A stretch of 16,480 nucleotides of DNA from JBFWUM01 sp050247255 (GTDB lineage: Bacteria; Acidobacteriota; Vicinamibacteria; Vicinamibacterales; UBA2999): NCBI GenBank assembly GCA_050247255.1, contig JBFWUM010000069.1, positions 1 through 16,480 of the forward strand, read 5' to 3'. The translations under genes were made by a program, and so were the position numbers. Within the stretch, counting starts at the first letter, position 1. The number at the start of each line of letters is the position of its first letter. Under the pieces are notes generated by a model that was not told the DNA's origin, ran no database searches, and saw nothing but the letters and a program-made list of their open reading frames with translations. This document shows, in pieces, positions 1 to 5,059 of the stretch.

Positions 1-81
1 GCGGACAGCCTGGGCTTTGAACTCGTCGTCAAACTGCCGGCGCGGCCGGCGCTTCGGGGTGTCTGCCATCGGTCGGGACAT
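1..81 (-). CDS. IS3-family transposase OrfA, N-terminal fragment (runs off the window)
   Basis: Twenty-seven codons are visible, beginning with ATG at 81 on the minus strand and open at base 1. The peptide has a basic start followed by RRQFDDEFKAQAVR, the usual opening of the Fis/HTH_8-type helix-turn-helix of IS3 and IS911 OrfA proteins, which bind the element's terminal repeats. The ATG at 81 is preceded by AAAGGTGG with five bases of spacing, better than the in-frame ATG at 69. In this family OrfA is normally about 90-110 residues and is joined to OrfB by a -1 frameshift, but neither can be seen here. Confidence 0.65.
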   Translation of the reverse strand, partial: MSRPMADTPKRRPRRQFDDEFKAQAVR

Positions 82-120
82 CGTATCCACCTTTCGGAAG
101 ATGTCCACAAAACCGGATCA
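1..120 (-). mobile_element. Left end of an IS3-family insertion sequence (partial)
   Basis: The minus strand from about 120 to the window edge looks like the 5' end of an IS3-type element: a short leader, a ribosome binding site and the start of an orfA-type transposase. I place the outer end at about 120 because the minus strand there begins TGATCCGG, consistent with the TGA/TG-type termini of this family. An unrelated mobilization-type reading frame also loses its recognisable sequence at this point. The other terminus, the orfB part and any target-site duplication lie outside the window, so the exact end is a guess within about 20 bp. Confidence 0.5.
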
Positions 121-284
121 AGCCCAGCCAGCACCGCACCGCCAACAAGAATCTTTCGTCGCGTATCGCGCTTCCGTTCCGTTTGAGTGGCGCGGGCGAT
201 GAGTCTGTTCTTCTCGACGCGCAGGCGGGTAAGCCGTTCGTCGAGCGCCTGAATTTTTGTGCGCACTCGCTCGGGTTGGGACAT
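121..284 (-). pseudogene. Mobilization-type coiled-coil protein, N-terminus only, cut by the IS
   Basis: From ATG 284 on the minus strand about 55 codons read as a charged coiled coil (MSQPERVRTKIQALDERL onward) followed by a basic patch KRDTRRKILVGGAVLA. That arrangement, a short coiled coil then an R/K-rich 'TRRKILVGAxVL' segment, is what I recall from small mobilization (MobC/TraD-like) proteins carried by mobilizable elements. Directly after this motif, at about 121, the sequence changes into the putative IS end. The frame stays open to base 1 but no longer looks like this family. GGTGGAG lies just upstream of the start. The gene is head to head with the TIR gene and shares CATG at 282-285. 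The family assignment rests on a short motif. Confidence 0.5.
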
Positions 285-903
285 GGACTCCACCGCAATG
301 ACCCAAGGACTTTGGACGCCACCACACATCGTCGTTCTGGCCGAAGTATTCGGACTGCGACAACCTTTTGATGCCGTCGAGAAGCTGGCTCACGTTGCGA
401 AGCGTGCAGCATCGCATCTCAGAAGAGTCGAAAGACAGCGCGCTCGCGAAGAACGTACAGGCACCAACGTGTTCATCGGACACGGTCGATCAACAGCCTG
501 GCGCGAGCTGAAAGACTTCATTCAAGATCGACTTCGATTGCCGTGGGACGAATTCAATCGGGTTCCCGTGGCGGGTGTCACCAATATCAACCGACTCGGC
601 GAAATGCTCGACGCGGCAGCGATTGCGTTTTTGGTGATGACTGCCGAAGACGAACAAGCTGACGGTAAGGTGCGTGCCCGGGAGAATGTCGTTCATGAAG
701 CGGGTCTCTTCCAGGGCCGCCTCGGTTTTACGCGAGCGATCATCGTCCTGGAAGACGGCTGTCAGGAATTCAGCAACATTCATGGACTGGGCCAAATTCG
801 GTTCCCAAAGGCTCGCATCTCGGCGGCTTTCGAGGAAATCCGTCAAGTTCTGGAGCGAGAAGGCCTCGTCGAACATCCCGTTGACAGCGATCGCTCGTTA
901 TGA
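283..903 (+). CDS. TIR-like nucleotide-binding effector (CAP12/Pycsar TIR type, PF10137-like)
   Basis: This is a 206-residue protein counted from ATG 283; ATG 298 is an alternative start, and neither has a strong ribosome binding site. Residues 1-60 form a short helical region rich in charged residues. From residue 62 the TIR-like domain begins with NVFIGHGRS, continues with a hydrophobic strand AAAIAFLVMTAEDE (about 111-124), then RARENVVHEAGLFQGRLG (131-148). The last segment matches the 'RARxNVxxExGxFxGxLGR' block typical of CAP12/PycTIR domains, making E139 the likely catalytic glutamate. Members of this family degrade NAD+ when triggered by a cyclic nucleotide or another cue in CBASS and Pycsar antiphage systems; NADase activity here is inferred. 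No cyclase is visible nearby. Codon use looks less GC-rich than in the genes right of the tRNA, consistent with transfer. The stop overlaps the integrase stop tail to tail. Confidence 0.72.
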   Translation: MDSTAMTQGLWTPPHIVVLAEVFGLRQPFDAVEKLAHVAKRAASHLRRVERQRAREERTGTNVFIGHGRSTAWRELKDFIQDRLRLPWDEFNRVPVAGVTNINRLGEMLDAAAIAFLVMTAEDEQADGKVRARENVVHEAGLFQGRLGFTRAIIVLEDGCQEFSNIHGLGQIRFPKARISAAFEEIRQVLEREGLVEHPVDSDRSL

Positions 904-2034
904 CCTCCGGCCACGCATCGCCACAACTTTGGGCCGCGTAAACTTCTGCGCCTGCTGCAGCGCTTCCAGCTTCTCTGCCCCGACTTCCAGCATCGCCTGG
1001 TCAACGATGCTGTACCGCCGGTAGATCGATTCGGTCTTGTGGCCGATCAGCGCCATCGACGTCGTCCGCGGCACGCCGGCGCGTTCGAGGTTGCGGACGG
1101 CGGTTCGTCGGAAGTCGTGCGGGATCCGCTGGATGCCGGCCTGCCTGCACGCCTCCCGCCACGTCTGCGAGTACTTCGAGATTGGCTGCCCGTTCGCCCG
1201 GCAGAACACCCACGGCACGACGATGCCGTTGGCCTTGCCGACCTTCTTCGCCCACTTCTGCTGCCGCTCGAGAACCTCGCGCAGCCACGCGGTCATGATG
1301 AACTCGCGGCCGCTGGTCGCATCCTTGGCTTCGCCGGGATCGAGCCGTAACGAGCCTCGCCCGCTGAAGTCGACGTGCCGCCATTGGCGCGTGAGCAGTT
1401 CGGAGCGAATCCGCCAGCCGGTGATGTACGCGACCTCGTACAGCGCGTGGTATTCCTCGGGCAGGTACTTCAGGAGCAGCTTGAACTGGTCGAGCTCGAA
1501 GAACCCTTTACGGACGTTGTTCTCCAACAGCATCGCAATATGCGGCATCGTCGCGACCATGCCCTGCCGCATGCCGAGCCGAAACATCCGCTTCAACGCC
1601 GCCAGCTCTCGGTTCACGGTGGCCGGCGCGGCCTTGTCCTTCAGCCGCATCGTCTTGTAGCGCTCGACGGCGGTGGTCGTGATGTCGATCGCTTTGGTGC
1701 CGGCAAACGCGCCTGCGAGCTTGGGCAGCCGCGTCTTCTCCAGCGACTCCATGCTTCGGCGACCGTTGTTCCTGTAGTCGGTGACGATCAGCTCCGCTAG
1801 GTCGTCGTAGGTGACGCCCTTCGCCAACGGAATCTTACCGGCCATCGCATCGGCGACGCGCTGCTTGAGGAACTCGGCGGCGTCGGAGCGCTTCGTGAAC
1901 TGTGTGGCTTCACGAATGGTGCGGTTGCCGCTGACGAACTCGATGTACCAGTTCTTGGTCTTGCGGAGCTTGCCCTTGGCGTCTCGATACGTGCGCTGAA
2001 AAACACTGCCGAAGCCTGGACGACTGCGAGGCAT
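898..2034 (-). CDS. int: Tyrosine recombinase / phage-type integrase
   Basis: This 378-residue site-specific recombinase probably integrates and excises the element at the adjacent tRNA-Leu. The N-terminal 65 residues look like an arm-binding domain, about 72-165 a SAM-like core-binding domain (the VNRELAALKRMFRLG helix is typical), and 180-350 the catalytic domain. Catalytic residues can be read: R208 in ITGWRIRSE, K237, H306 and R309 in IPHDFRR, H332 in IGHKT, and the nucleophile Y341 in YRRYSIV, nine residues after H332. The ATG at 2034 has AGGAGG nine bases upstream. The gene starts 137 bp from the tRNA 3' end and reads away from it, the usual layout for a tRNA-integrating element. Its stop codon (898-900) overlaps the end of the TIR gene. 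It appears intact. Confidence 0.93.
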   Translation of the reverse strand: MPRSRPGFGSVFQRTYRDAKGKLRKTKNWYIEFVSGNRTIREATQFTKRSDAAEFLKQRVADAMAGKIPLAKGVTYDDLAELIVTDYRNNGRRSMESLEKTRLPKLAGAFAGTKAIDITTTAVERYKTMRLKDKAAPATVNRELAALKRMFRLGMRQGMVATMPHIAMLLENNVRKGFFELDQFKLLLKYLPEEYHALYEVAYITGWRIRSELLTRQWRHVDFSGRGSLRLDPGEAKDATSGREFIMTAWLREVLERQQKWAKKVGKANGIVVPWVFCRANGQPISKYSQTWREACRQAGIQRIPHDFRRTAVRNLERAGVPRTTSMALIGHKTESIYRRYSIVDQAMLEVGAEKLEALQQAQKFTRPKVVAMRGRRS

Positions 2035-2070
2035 GGTGTTCGGCCTCCTGAACAGAACCAGCGTAGCATT

Positions 2071-2103
2071 CCTGCCAGTTCCCTGCCAGTGGCCTGCCAG
2101 TAC
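2071..2103. repeat. Three 11-bp direct repeats between int and tRNA-Leu
   Basis: CCTGCCAGT occurs three times at exactly 11-bp intervals (starting at 2071, 2082 and 2093), each copy followed by two variable bases. One helical turn of spacing places all copies on one DNA face, as expected for arm-type integrase sites, excisionase sites or an operator for int. The repeats lie 37 bp upstream of the int start codon, inside its promoter or leader. A related CTGCCAGTT occurs in the tRNA D-arm at 2236-2244, which may be chance. Confidence 0.75.
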
Positions 2104-2170
2104 AAATTTCAGAGCCGATCAGCCTTGTGTGATTATCTCGAAATATGCCCGTGTCTATTGGTCGATATTA

Positions 2171-2200
2171 GTGCCGGGGGTGGGAATCGAACCCACACGA
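2171..2200. other. Probable attachment site (att) at the tRNA-Leu 3' end
   Basis: The integrase gene and its candidate arm repeats lie on the 3' side of the tRNA, so recombination most likely used the T-arm and acceptor end, with the element restoring the intact tRNA 3' end. I found no second copy of the T-arm sequence in the left part of the window, so the distal att must be beyond base 1. The exact core cannot be set from one end. Confidence 0.45.
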
Positions 2201-2257
2201 CCCTTGCGGGTCCCGGGATTTTAAGTCCCGTGCGTCTGCCAGTTTCGCCACCCCGGC
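2172..2257 (-). tRNA. tRNA-Leu (anticodon UAA)
   Basis: The minus strand folds as an 86-nt class II tRNA. The acceptor stem is GCCGGGG paired with CCCCGGC and A73 is at 2172. The anticodon stem CGGGA/TCCCG closes the loop CTTAAAA, giving anticodon UAA. A long variable arm (GGACCCGCAAGGGTC region) is typical of leucine tRNAs, and the T-arm is GTGGGTTCGAATCCCAC. CCA is not encoded; the genomic sequence after A73 is CTA. The intact gene is also the integration target of the neighbouring integrase. Confidence 0.95.
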
Positions 2258-2265
2258 CGGGCTAC

Positions 2266-2271
2266 ATCATA
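2266..2271 (-). promoter_or_regulatory. Candidate -10 box of the tRNA-Leu promoter
   Basis: The minus strand reads TATGAT, close to the sigma-70 consensus TATAAT, eight bases before the mature tRNA 5' end. That would start transcription within a base or two of the tRNA. No good -35 box (TTGACA-like) is present at 16-18 bp. The box lies back to back with the bufferin promoter on the other strand. Confidence 0.35.
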
Positions 2272-2280
2272 CGGTCCCGC

Positions 2281-2306
2281 GTAACCTTTCGCCGCCCTCT
2301 ACCGAA
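2281..2306 (+). promoter_or_regulatory. ECF sigma (SigF/ECF16-like) promoter of the bufferin operon
   Basis: GTAACC at 2281-2286 is separated by exactly 16 bases from CGAA at 2303-2306. As I recall, this is the -35/-10 consensus reported for Caulobacter SigF, the ECF sigma factor that controls heavy-metal-responsive DUF2282/DUF692 operons. The predicted start at about 2312-2314 leaves a leader of about 60 nt before the bufA1 ATG at 2375. Neither the sigma factor nor its NrsF-type anti-sigma partner is in the window. The match is exact but short; its position before the expected target operon is what makes it persuasive. Confidence 0.6.
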
Positions 2307-2374
2307 TACCTCCTCAGACGATGACCGTCAGGCGGACGGCACGGTGCTGTCCGCAATCGAGGAGGGAGTCCCTG

Positions 2375-2644
2375 ATGAAGACCAGCTATTTCGTGGCTAC
2401 GGCCGTGGCCGCGGCGATCGTCGCGCCGGCGGCGCTGTCGGCGCAGCAGCCCGTGCCCGCGCCGACCGGGTTCAAGACCGAGAAGTGCTACGGCATCGCC
2501 AAGGCCGGCCGGAACGACTGCGCGTCCACCGGCAACAATTCGTGCGGCGGCTCGTCGCGCCTCGACAGCGACCCGAAGGCGTGGATTTACGTCCCCGCCG
2601 GCTACTGCCAGCGCATCGTCGGCGGCAGCCTCCAGCCGAAGTAG
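2375..2644 (+). CDS. bufA1: Bufferin precursor, DUF2282 (BufA1-like)
   Basis: An 89-residue secreted peptide, the substrate of the modification enzyme encoded next. It has a Sec signal (MKT, then an Ala/Val-rich core) with likely cleavage after ALSA at residue 23. The mature part carries four cysteines, C38, C49, C57 and C78, in the DUF2282 pattern EKCYGIAKAGRNDC, NNSCGG and YVPAGYC. Work on Caulobacter bufferins shows the MNIO enzyme converting cysteines in such proteins to thiooxazole groups, giving a periplasmic copper-sequestering RiPP; the same role here is inferred. The start at 2375 follows GGAGGGA by eight bases and gives the signal peptide. It is first in the operon, nine bases before bufB. 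Confidence 0.9.
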   Translation: MKTSYFVATAVAAAIVAPAALSAQQPVPAPTGFKTEKCYGIAKAGRNDCASTGNNSCGGSSRLDSDPKAWIYVPAGYCQRIVGGSLQPK

Positions 2645-2653
2645 GGAACGCGG

Positions 2654-3532
2654 ATGGCCACCATCGCATCGCGCTGCGCGCCGCGGGACATCCGCTGCGG
2701 CATCGGCCTGCGGCTGCCGCACATGGCGGAGATGGTGGCCGTCCGGCCTCCAGTCGGATGGCTCGAAGTCCATCCCGAAAACATCCTGGCCAACCCGCAT
2801 GCGCAGGAACTGGTCGGCGACCTGGCCGGCACCTATCTCATGTCGATGCATACCGTGGGTGTGTCGATCGGCAGCGCCGACGGGCTCGACCGTGAGCACC
2901 TGCGGCGCCTTCGGCGGCTGCTGGATCGCATCGAGCCGGCGCTGGTCTCGGGCCACCTGGCCTGGTCGTCGCTCGATGGCACCTACCTGAACGACCTGCT
3001 GCCGCTCCCCTACACCGATGAATCACTCTCGGTGGTCGCGCAGCAGCTGGACGAGGTGCAGCAGGCGCTCGGACGCGAGTTCATCATCGAGAACCCCTCC
3101 AGCTACGTCCATGCGGCCCATTCGACGATGACCGAGGCGGAGTTCCTCCTGGCGCTGGTCGCGCGAACGGGGTGCCGGCTGCTCTGCGACGTCAGCAACG
3201 TCTTCCTGAGCGGCCACAACATGGGCTACGACCCGTTCCGGTTCATCGACCAGATTCCGGCCGAGGCCGTCGTCGAACTGCACATGGGCGGCTTCACCGC
3301 GGAGGAGGACCCGGGCAATTCCGGGGGCACCGTGTTGATCGACACGCATGCCGCGCCGGGCGCAGACGGCGCATGGACACTCTATCGGCACGCGGTGTCA
3401 CGCTTCGGAGCTGTCCCGACCATCATCGAATGGGACAACGACCTGCCGCCGTTGTCGCGTCTCGTGGCGGAGGCGGCGACCGCCGACCAGGTATGCGCGT
3501 CGGCGCGCCATGCACATGCCCACGCTTCTTGA
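2654..3532 (+). CDS. bufB: MNIO-family peptide-modifying oxidase, DUF692 (BufB-like)
   Basis: A 292-residue TIM-barrel multinuclear non-heme iron enzyme that, with BufC, oxidises cysteines of the BufA1 precursor in the cytoplasm before export. Family motifs are in order: GIGLRLPH (16-23), WLEVHPEN (36-43), the H66 region MSMHTVGVSIG, GHLAW with H101, IENPSSY with E146 and N147, CDVSNVFLSGHN with D179, N182 and H188, ELHMGGF with H210, LIDTH with D230 and H232, and IIEWDND with E259. These supply the metal ligands expected of active members. Length is normal for the family. The C-terminus ends in alternating histidines (RHAHAHAS), encoded where the gene overlaps the bufC start by 23 bases, so this tail may reflect the overlap and not selection. 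Confidence 0.93.
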   Translation: MATIASRCAPRDIRCGIGLRLPHMAEMVAVRPPVGWLEVHPENILANPHAQELVGDLAGTYLMSMHTVGVSIGSADGLDREHLRRLRRLLDRIEPALVSGHLAWSSLDGTYLNDLLPLPYTDESLSVVAQQLDEVQQALGREFIIENPSSYVHAAHSTMTEAEFLLALVARTGCRLLCDVSNVFLSGHNMGYDPFRFIDQIPAEAVVELHMGGFTAEEDPGNSGGTVLIDTHAAPGADGAWTLYRHAVSRFGAVPTIIEWDNDLPPLSRLVAEAATADQVCASARHAHAHAS

Positions 3533-4070
3533 GTTCCAGCGGGCCATGCGGGAGGCGCTGGTCACGGGCCGGCCCGACGCCATGACGCCGCACCTGGCGG
3601 GCGGCGACGCCCGGCGGCTCGCCATCCATGTGCGGCACTATCGCGCCAGCCTGACGCGGGCCATCGTCGACCGGTTTCCCGCCACCGCCTGGCTGATCGG
3701 ATCGCGGCCGGTATTCGAGGCGGCGGAGGCCTTCGTGCACGAACATCCGCCGGCGCGTCCGTGCCTCGCGGAGTACGGCGAGGCGTTTCCTGAGTTTCTT
3801 GCCGCCCTGCCCGACGCCGGTCACCTCGGTTACCTCGCCGAGTTCGCCACGCTCGAATGGCACGCCGGCCGCCTGGCGCTGGCGACTGAGGACTCCCCAT
3901 CCATGCACTTCATGCACGTGAGCTGGCCGGTCGACGAGTTGCTGGCGCTCTACCTGACTGACACGGCCCCCGATCGGTTCGAGATGGCCCCATGCGACGC
4001 GTGGGTCGAGATCGGCGGGTGCCGCGGCGAGCTGACGCTGCGACGTGTCGCGGAGCCCGCGGGTGTTTGA
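3510..4070 (+). CDS. bufC: BufC/HvfC-like MNIO partner, DUF2063, short form
   Basis: A 186-residue protein from ATG 3510 (ATG 3516 is a near-equal choice); both lie within the 3' end of bufB, implying translational coupling. Residues 7-100 match the DUF2063 N-terminal domain: FQRAMREAL, HVRHYRASLTRAIVDRFPATAWLIG, FVHEHPP, LAEYGEAFPEFLAALP. Residues about 106-123 (YLAEFATLEWHAGRLAL) continue the family pattern. BufC proteins pair with MNIO enzymes and help recruit the precursor. Family members I know are usually near 250 residues; here the C-terminal domain stops after ELTLRRVAEPAGV, and no other frame downstream continues it because doxX begins at 4075. It is either a natural short form or a truncated gene. 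Confidence 0.82.
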   Translation: MHMPTLLEFQRAMREALVTGRPDAMTPHLAGGDARRLAIHVRHYRASLTRAIVDRFPATAWLIGSRPVFEAAEAFVHEHPPARPCLAEYGEAFPEFLAALPDAGHLGYLAEFATLEWHAGRLALATEDSPSMHFMHVSWPVDELLALYLTDTAPDRFEMAPCDAWVEIGGCRGELTLRRVAEPAGV

Positions 4071-4074
4071 CGTG

Positions 4075-4497
4075 ATGCGCGCGCGACTCGAACGGTTCCC
4101 GTTGTCGGTGATCCTGCTCGCCGGCCGCATCGGCGTCGGCGCCACGTTCCTCCGCGCCGGGCTGCTCAAGTACAACTCGTGGGAGTTCACCATCAAGCTG
4201 TTCGAGCAGGAATACCAGGTTCCGCTGCTGGCGCCGGCGGTCGCCGCCCGCCTGGCGATGGCGGTAGAGCTCACCGCGCCGCTGCTGCTGTTTGCCGGAC
4301 TTGCCACGCGAGTCGCGACGCTGCCGCTCCTCGGGATGATTCTGGTGATTCAGCTGTTCGTCTACCCGAACGCCTACAACGAGCACCTGGTGTGGGGGGC
4401 GCTGCTGGTCCTGCTGCTGACGCGCGGCGCCGGGACCTTCTCGCTCGACCACCTCGTCCTCCGCTGGTCGACGGCACGACGCCCGCATGACGGCTAG
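4075..4497 (+). CDS. DoxX-family membrane protein of the bufferin operon
   Basis: A 140-residue integral membrane protein with four predicted helices (about 8-28, 52-70, 74-95, 104-121), typical of DoxX (PF07681). Conserved features include the glycine-rich first helix with FLRAGLLKY, the ELTAPLLLFAGLATRVATLPL stretch and the closing NEHLVWGALLVLLL helix. DoxX proteins often stand last in DUF2282/DUF692/DUF2063 operons (HvfD in Haemophilus); their role is unsettled, possibly in membrane redox chemistry or handling of the product. ATG 4075 is four bases after the bufC stop. An in-frame GTG at 4045 would overlap bufC and is less likely. Confidence 0.85.
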   Translation: MRARLERFPLSVILLAGRIGVGATFLRAGLLKYNSWEFTIKLFEQEYQVPLLAPAVAARLAMAVELTAPLLLFAGLATRVATLPLLGMILVIQLFVYPNAYNEHLVWGALLVLLLTRGAGTFSLDHLVLRWSTARRPHDG

Positions 4498-4521
4498 ACC
4501 GGGCGGGCTCGAGCGTCTAGC
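4493..4521 (+). terminator. Weak hairpin after doxX (possible operon end)
   Basis: GCTAGA (4493-4498) can pair with TCTAGC (4516-4521) across a GC-rich loop that itself contains GCTCGAGC. No T-run follows, so it is not a classic Rho-independent terminator. It is listed because it overlaps the doxX stop codon and marks the end of the bufferin operon. Confidence 0.22.
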
Positions 4522-4789
4522 GTGAACGGGCCGACGTGGCCGACGGCGCCGGCAGTCGCCCGACGGCTGCGACAGCGTGACGGTCACCGACAGGTGCGGC
4601 AGCAGCGTCCGCAGGTGCTGGAGTTCGTCCTGTAGATAGAGGTCCCGCTCCGAGCGCACGCCCCGGAGCGCGCTGATCCCGTTCGAGCCCGAACAGGTAC
4701 CGCGACCCGCCCTGCCCTTCGACGCGGAGGTCGCGCGCCACATCCTCGTTGCCCGCAACCCGCGCCTCGAACGTCCCGATGCCGGCCAT
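4494..4789 (-). pseudogene. Relic of a ferredoxin/flavodoxin-reductase-like NAD(P)H oxidoreductase
   Basis: Minus-strand fragments in different frames resemble one protein of the FNR family. From ATG 4789 the peptide begins MAGIGTFEARVAGNEDVARDL, like the start of the FAD-binding barrel. In another frame, 4662-4555 encodes GVRSERDLYLQDEL and then LRTLLPHLSVTVTLSQPS, which closely follows the 'GvRsexDLYlxdELxxLxxxxPxlxxxxvLSxP' NAD-binding segment. A further frame change leads to GAVGHVGPF and a stop at 4494. The middle of the FAD domain and the C-terminal CGPP region are absent, so internal deletion plus frameshifts is the simplest reading. The family call rests mainly on the DLYLQDEL block. 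Confidence 0.4.
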
Positions 4790-5059
4790 GGAGTTGCGGC
4801 TCTCAGGCCAGCTCCCGCCGGGCAATCGGCGCCTCCCGGCGACACATTCCCCGTCGATCGAAGATGAGATCCCCCTCGCGGGTGAGCTCGTCGAGCAGCC
4901 GCGTCTCGCCTCGAATCCGCGCGTGCACCGCTCCTTCTTCGCCCCGTCCCAGCGGGCGCGCCTCCCGTCCCGACCGGATGCCGAATGCCGGCGTCCTATC
5001 CCGTTGTCGGTGTACCATTTCGCCCTCATCCAACTTCATAGAGGACGGATTACATCTTG
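4790..5059. other. Stretch with no convincing gene upstream of the DUF5916 gene
   Basis: A minus-strand reading frame of 78 codons (5039 to 4803) starts with MKLDEGEMVHRQRDRTPAFG and contains TRLLDELTREGDLIFDRRG, which look protein-like. I do not recognise a family, and it stops shortly before the reductase relic. It may be part of the same decayed locus. The last 60 bases must hold the promoter and leader of the plus-strand gene at 5060; I see no clear -35/-10 pair, only AGAGGA at about 5039-5044, rather far from the start codon. Confidence 0.3.

Noticed and set aside
1..900. A second copy of the tRNA-Leu 3' end marking the other att site
   Set aside because: No match to the T-arm sequence was seen left of the integrase; the distal end must be outside the window.
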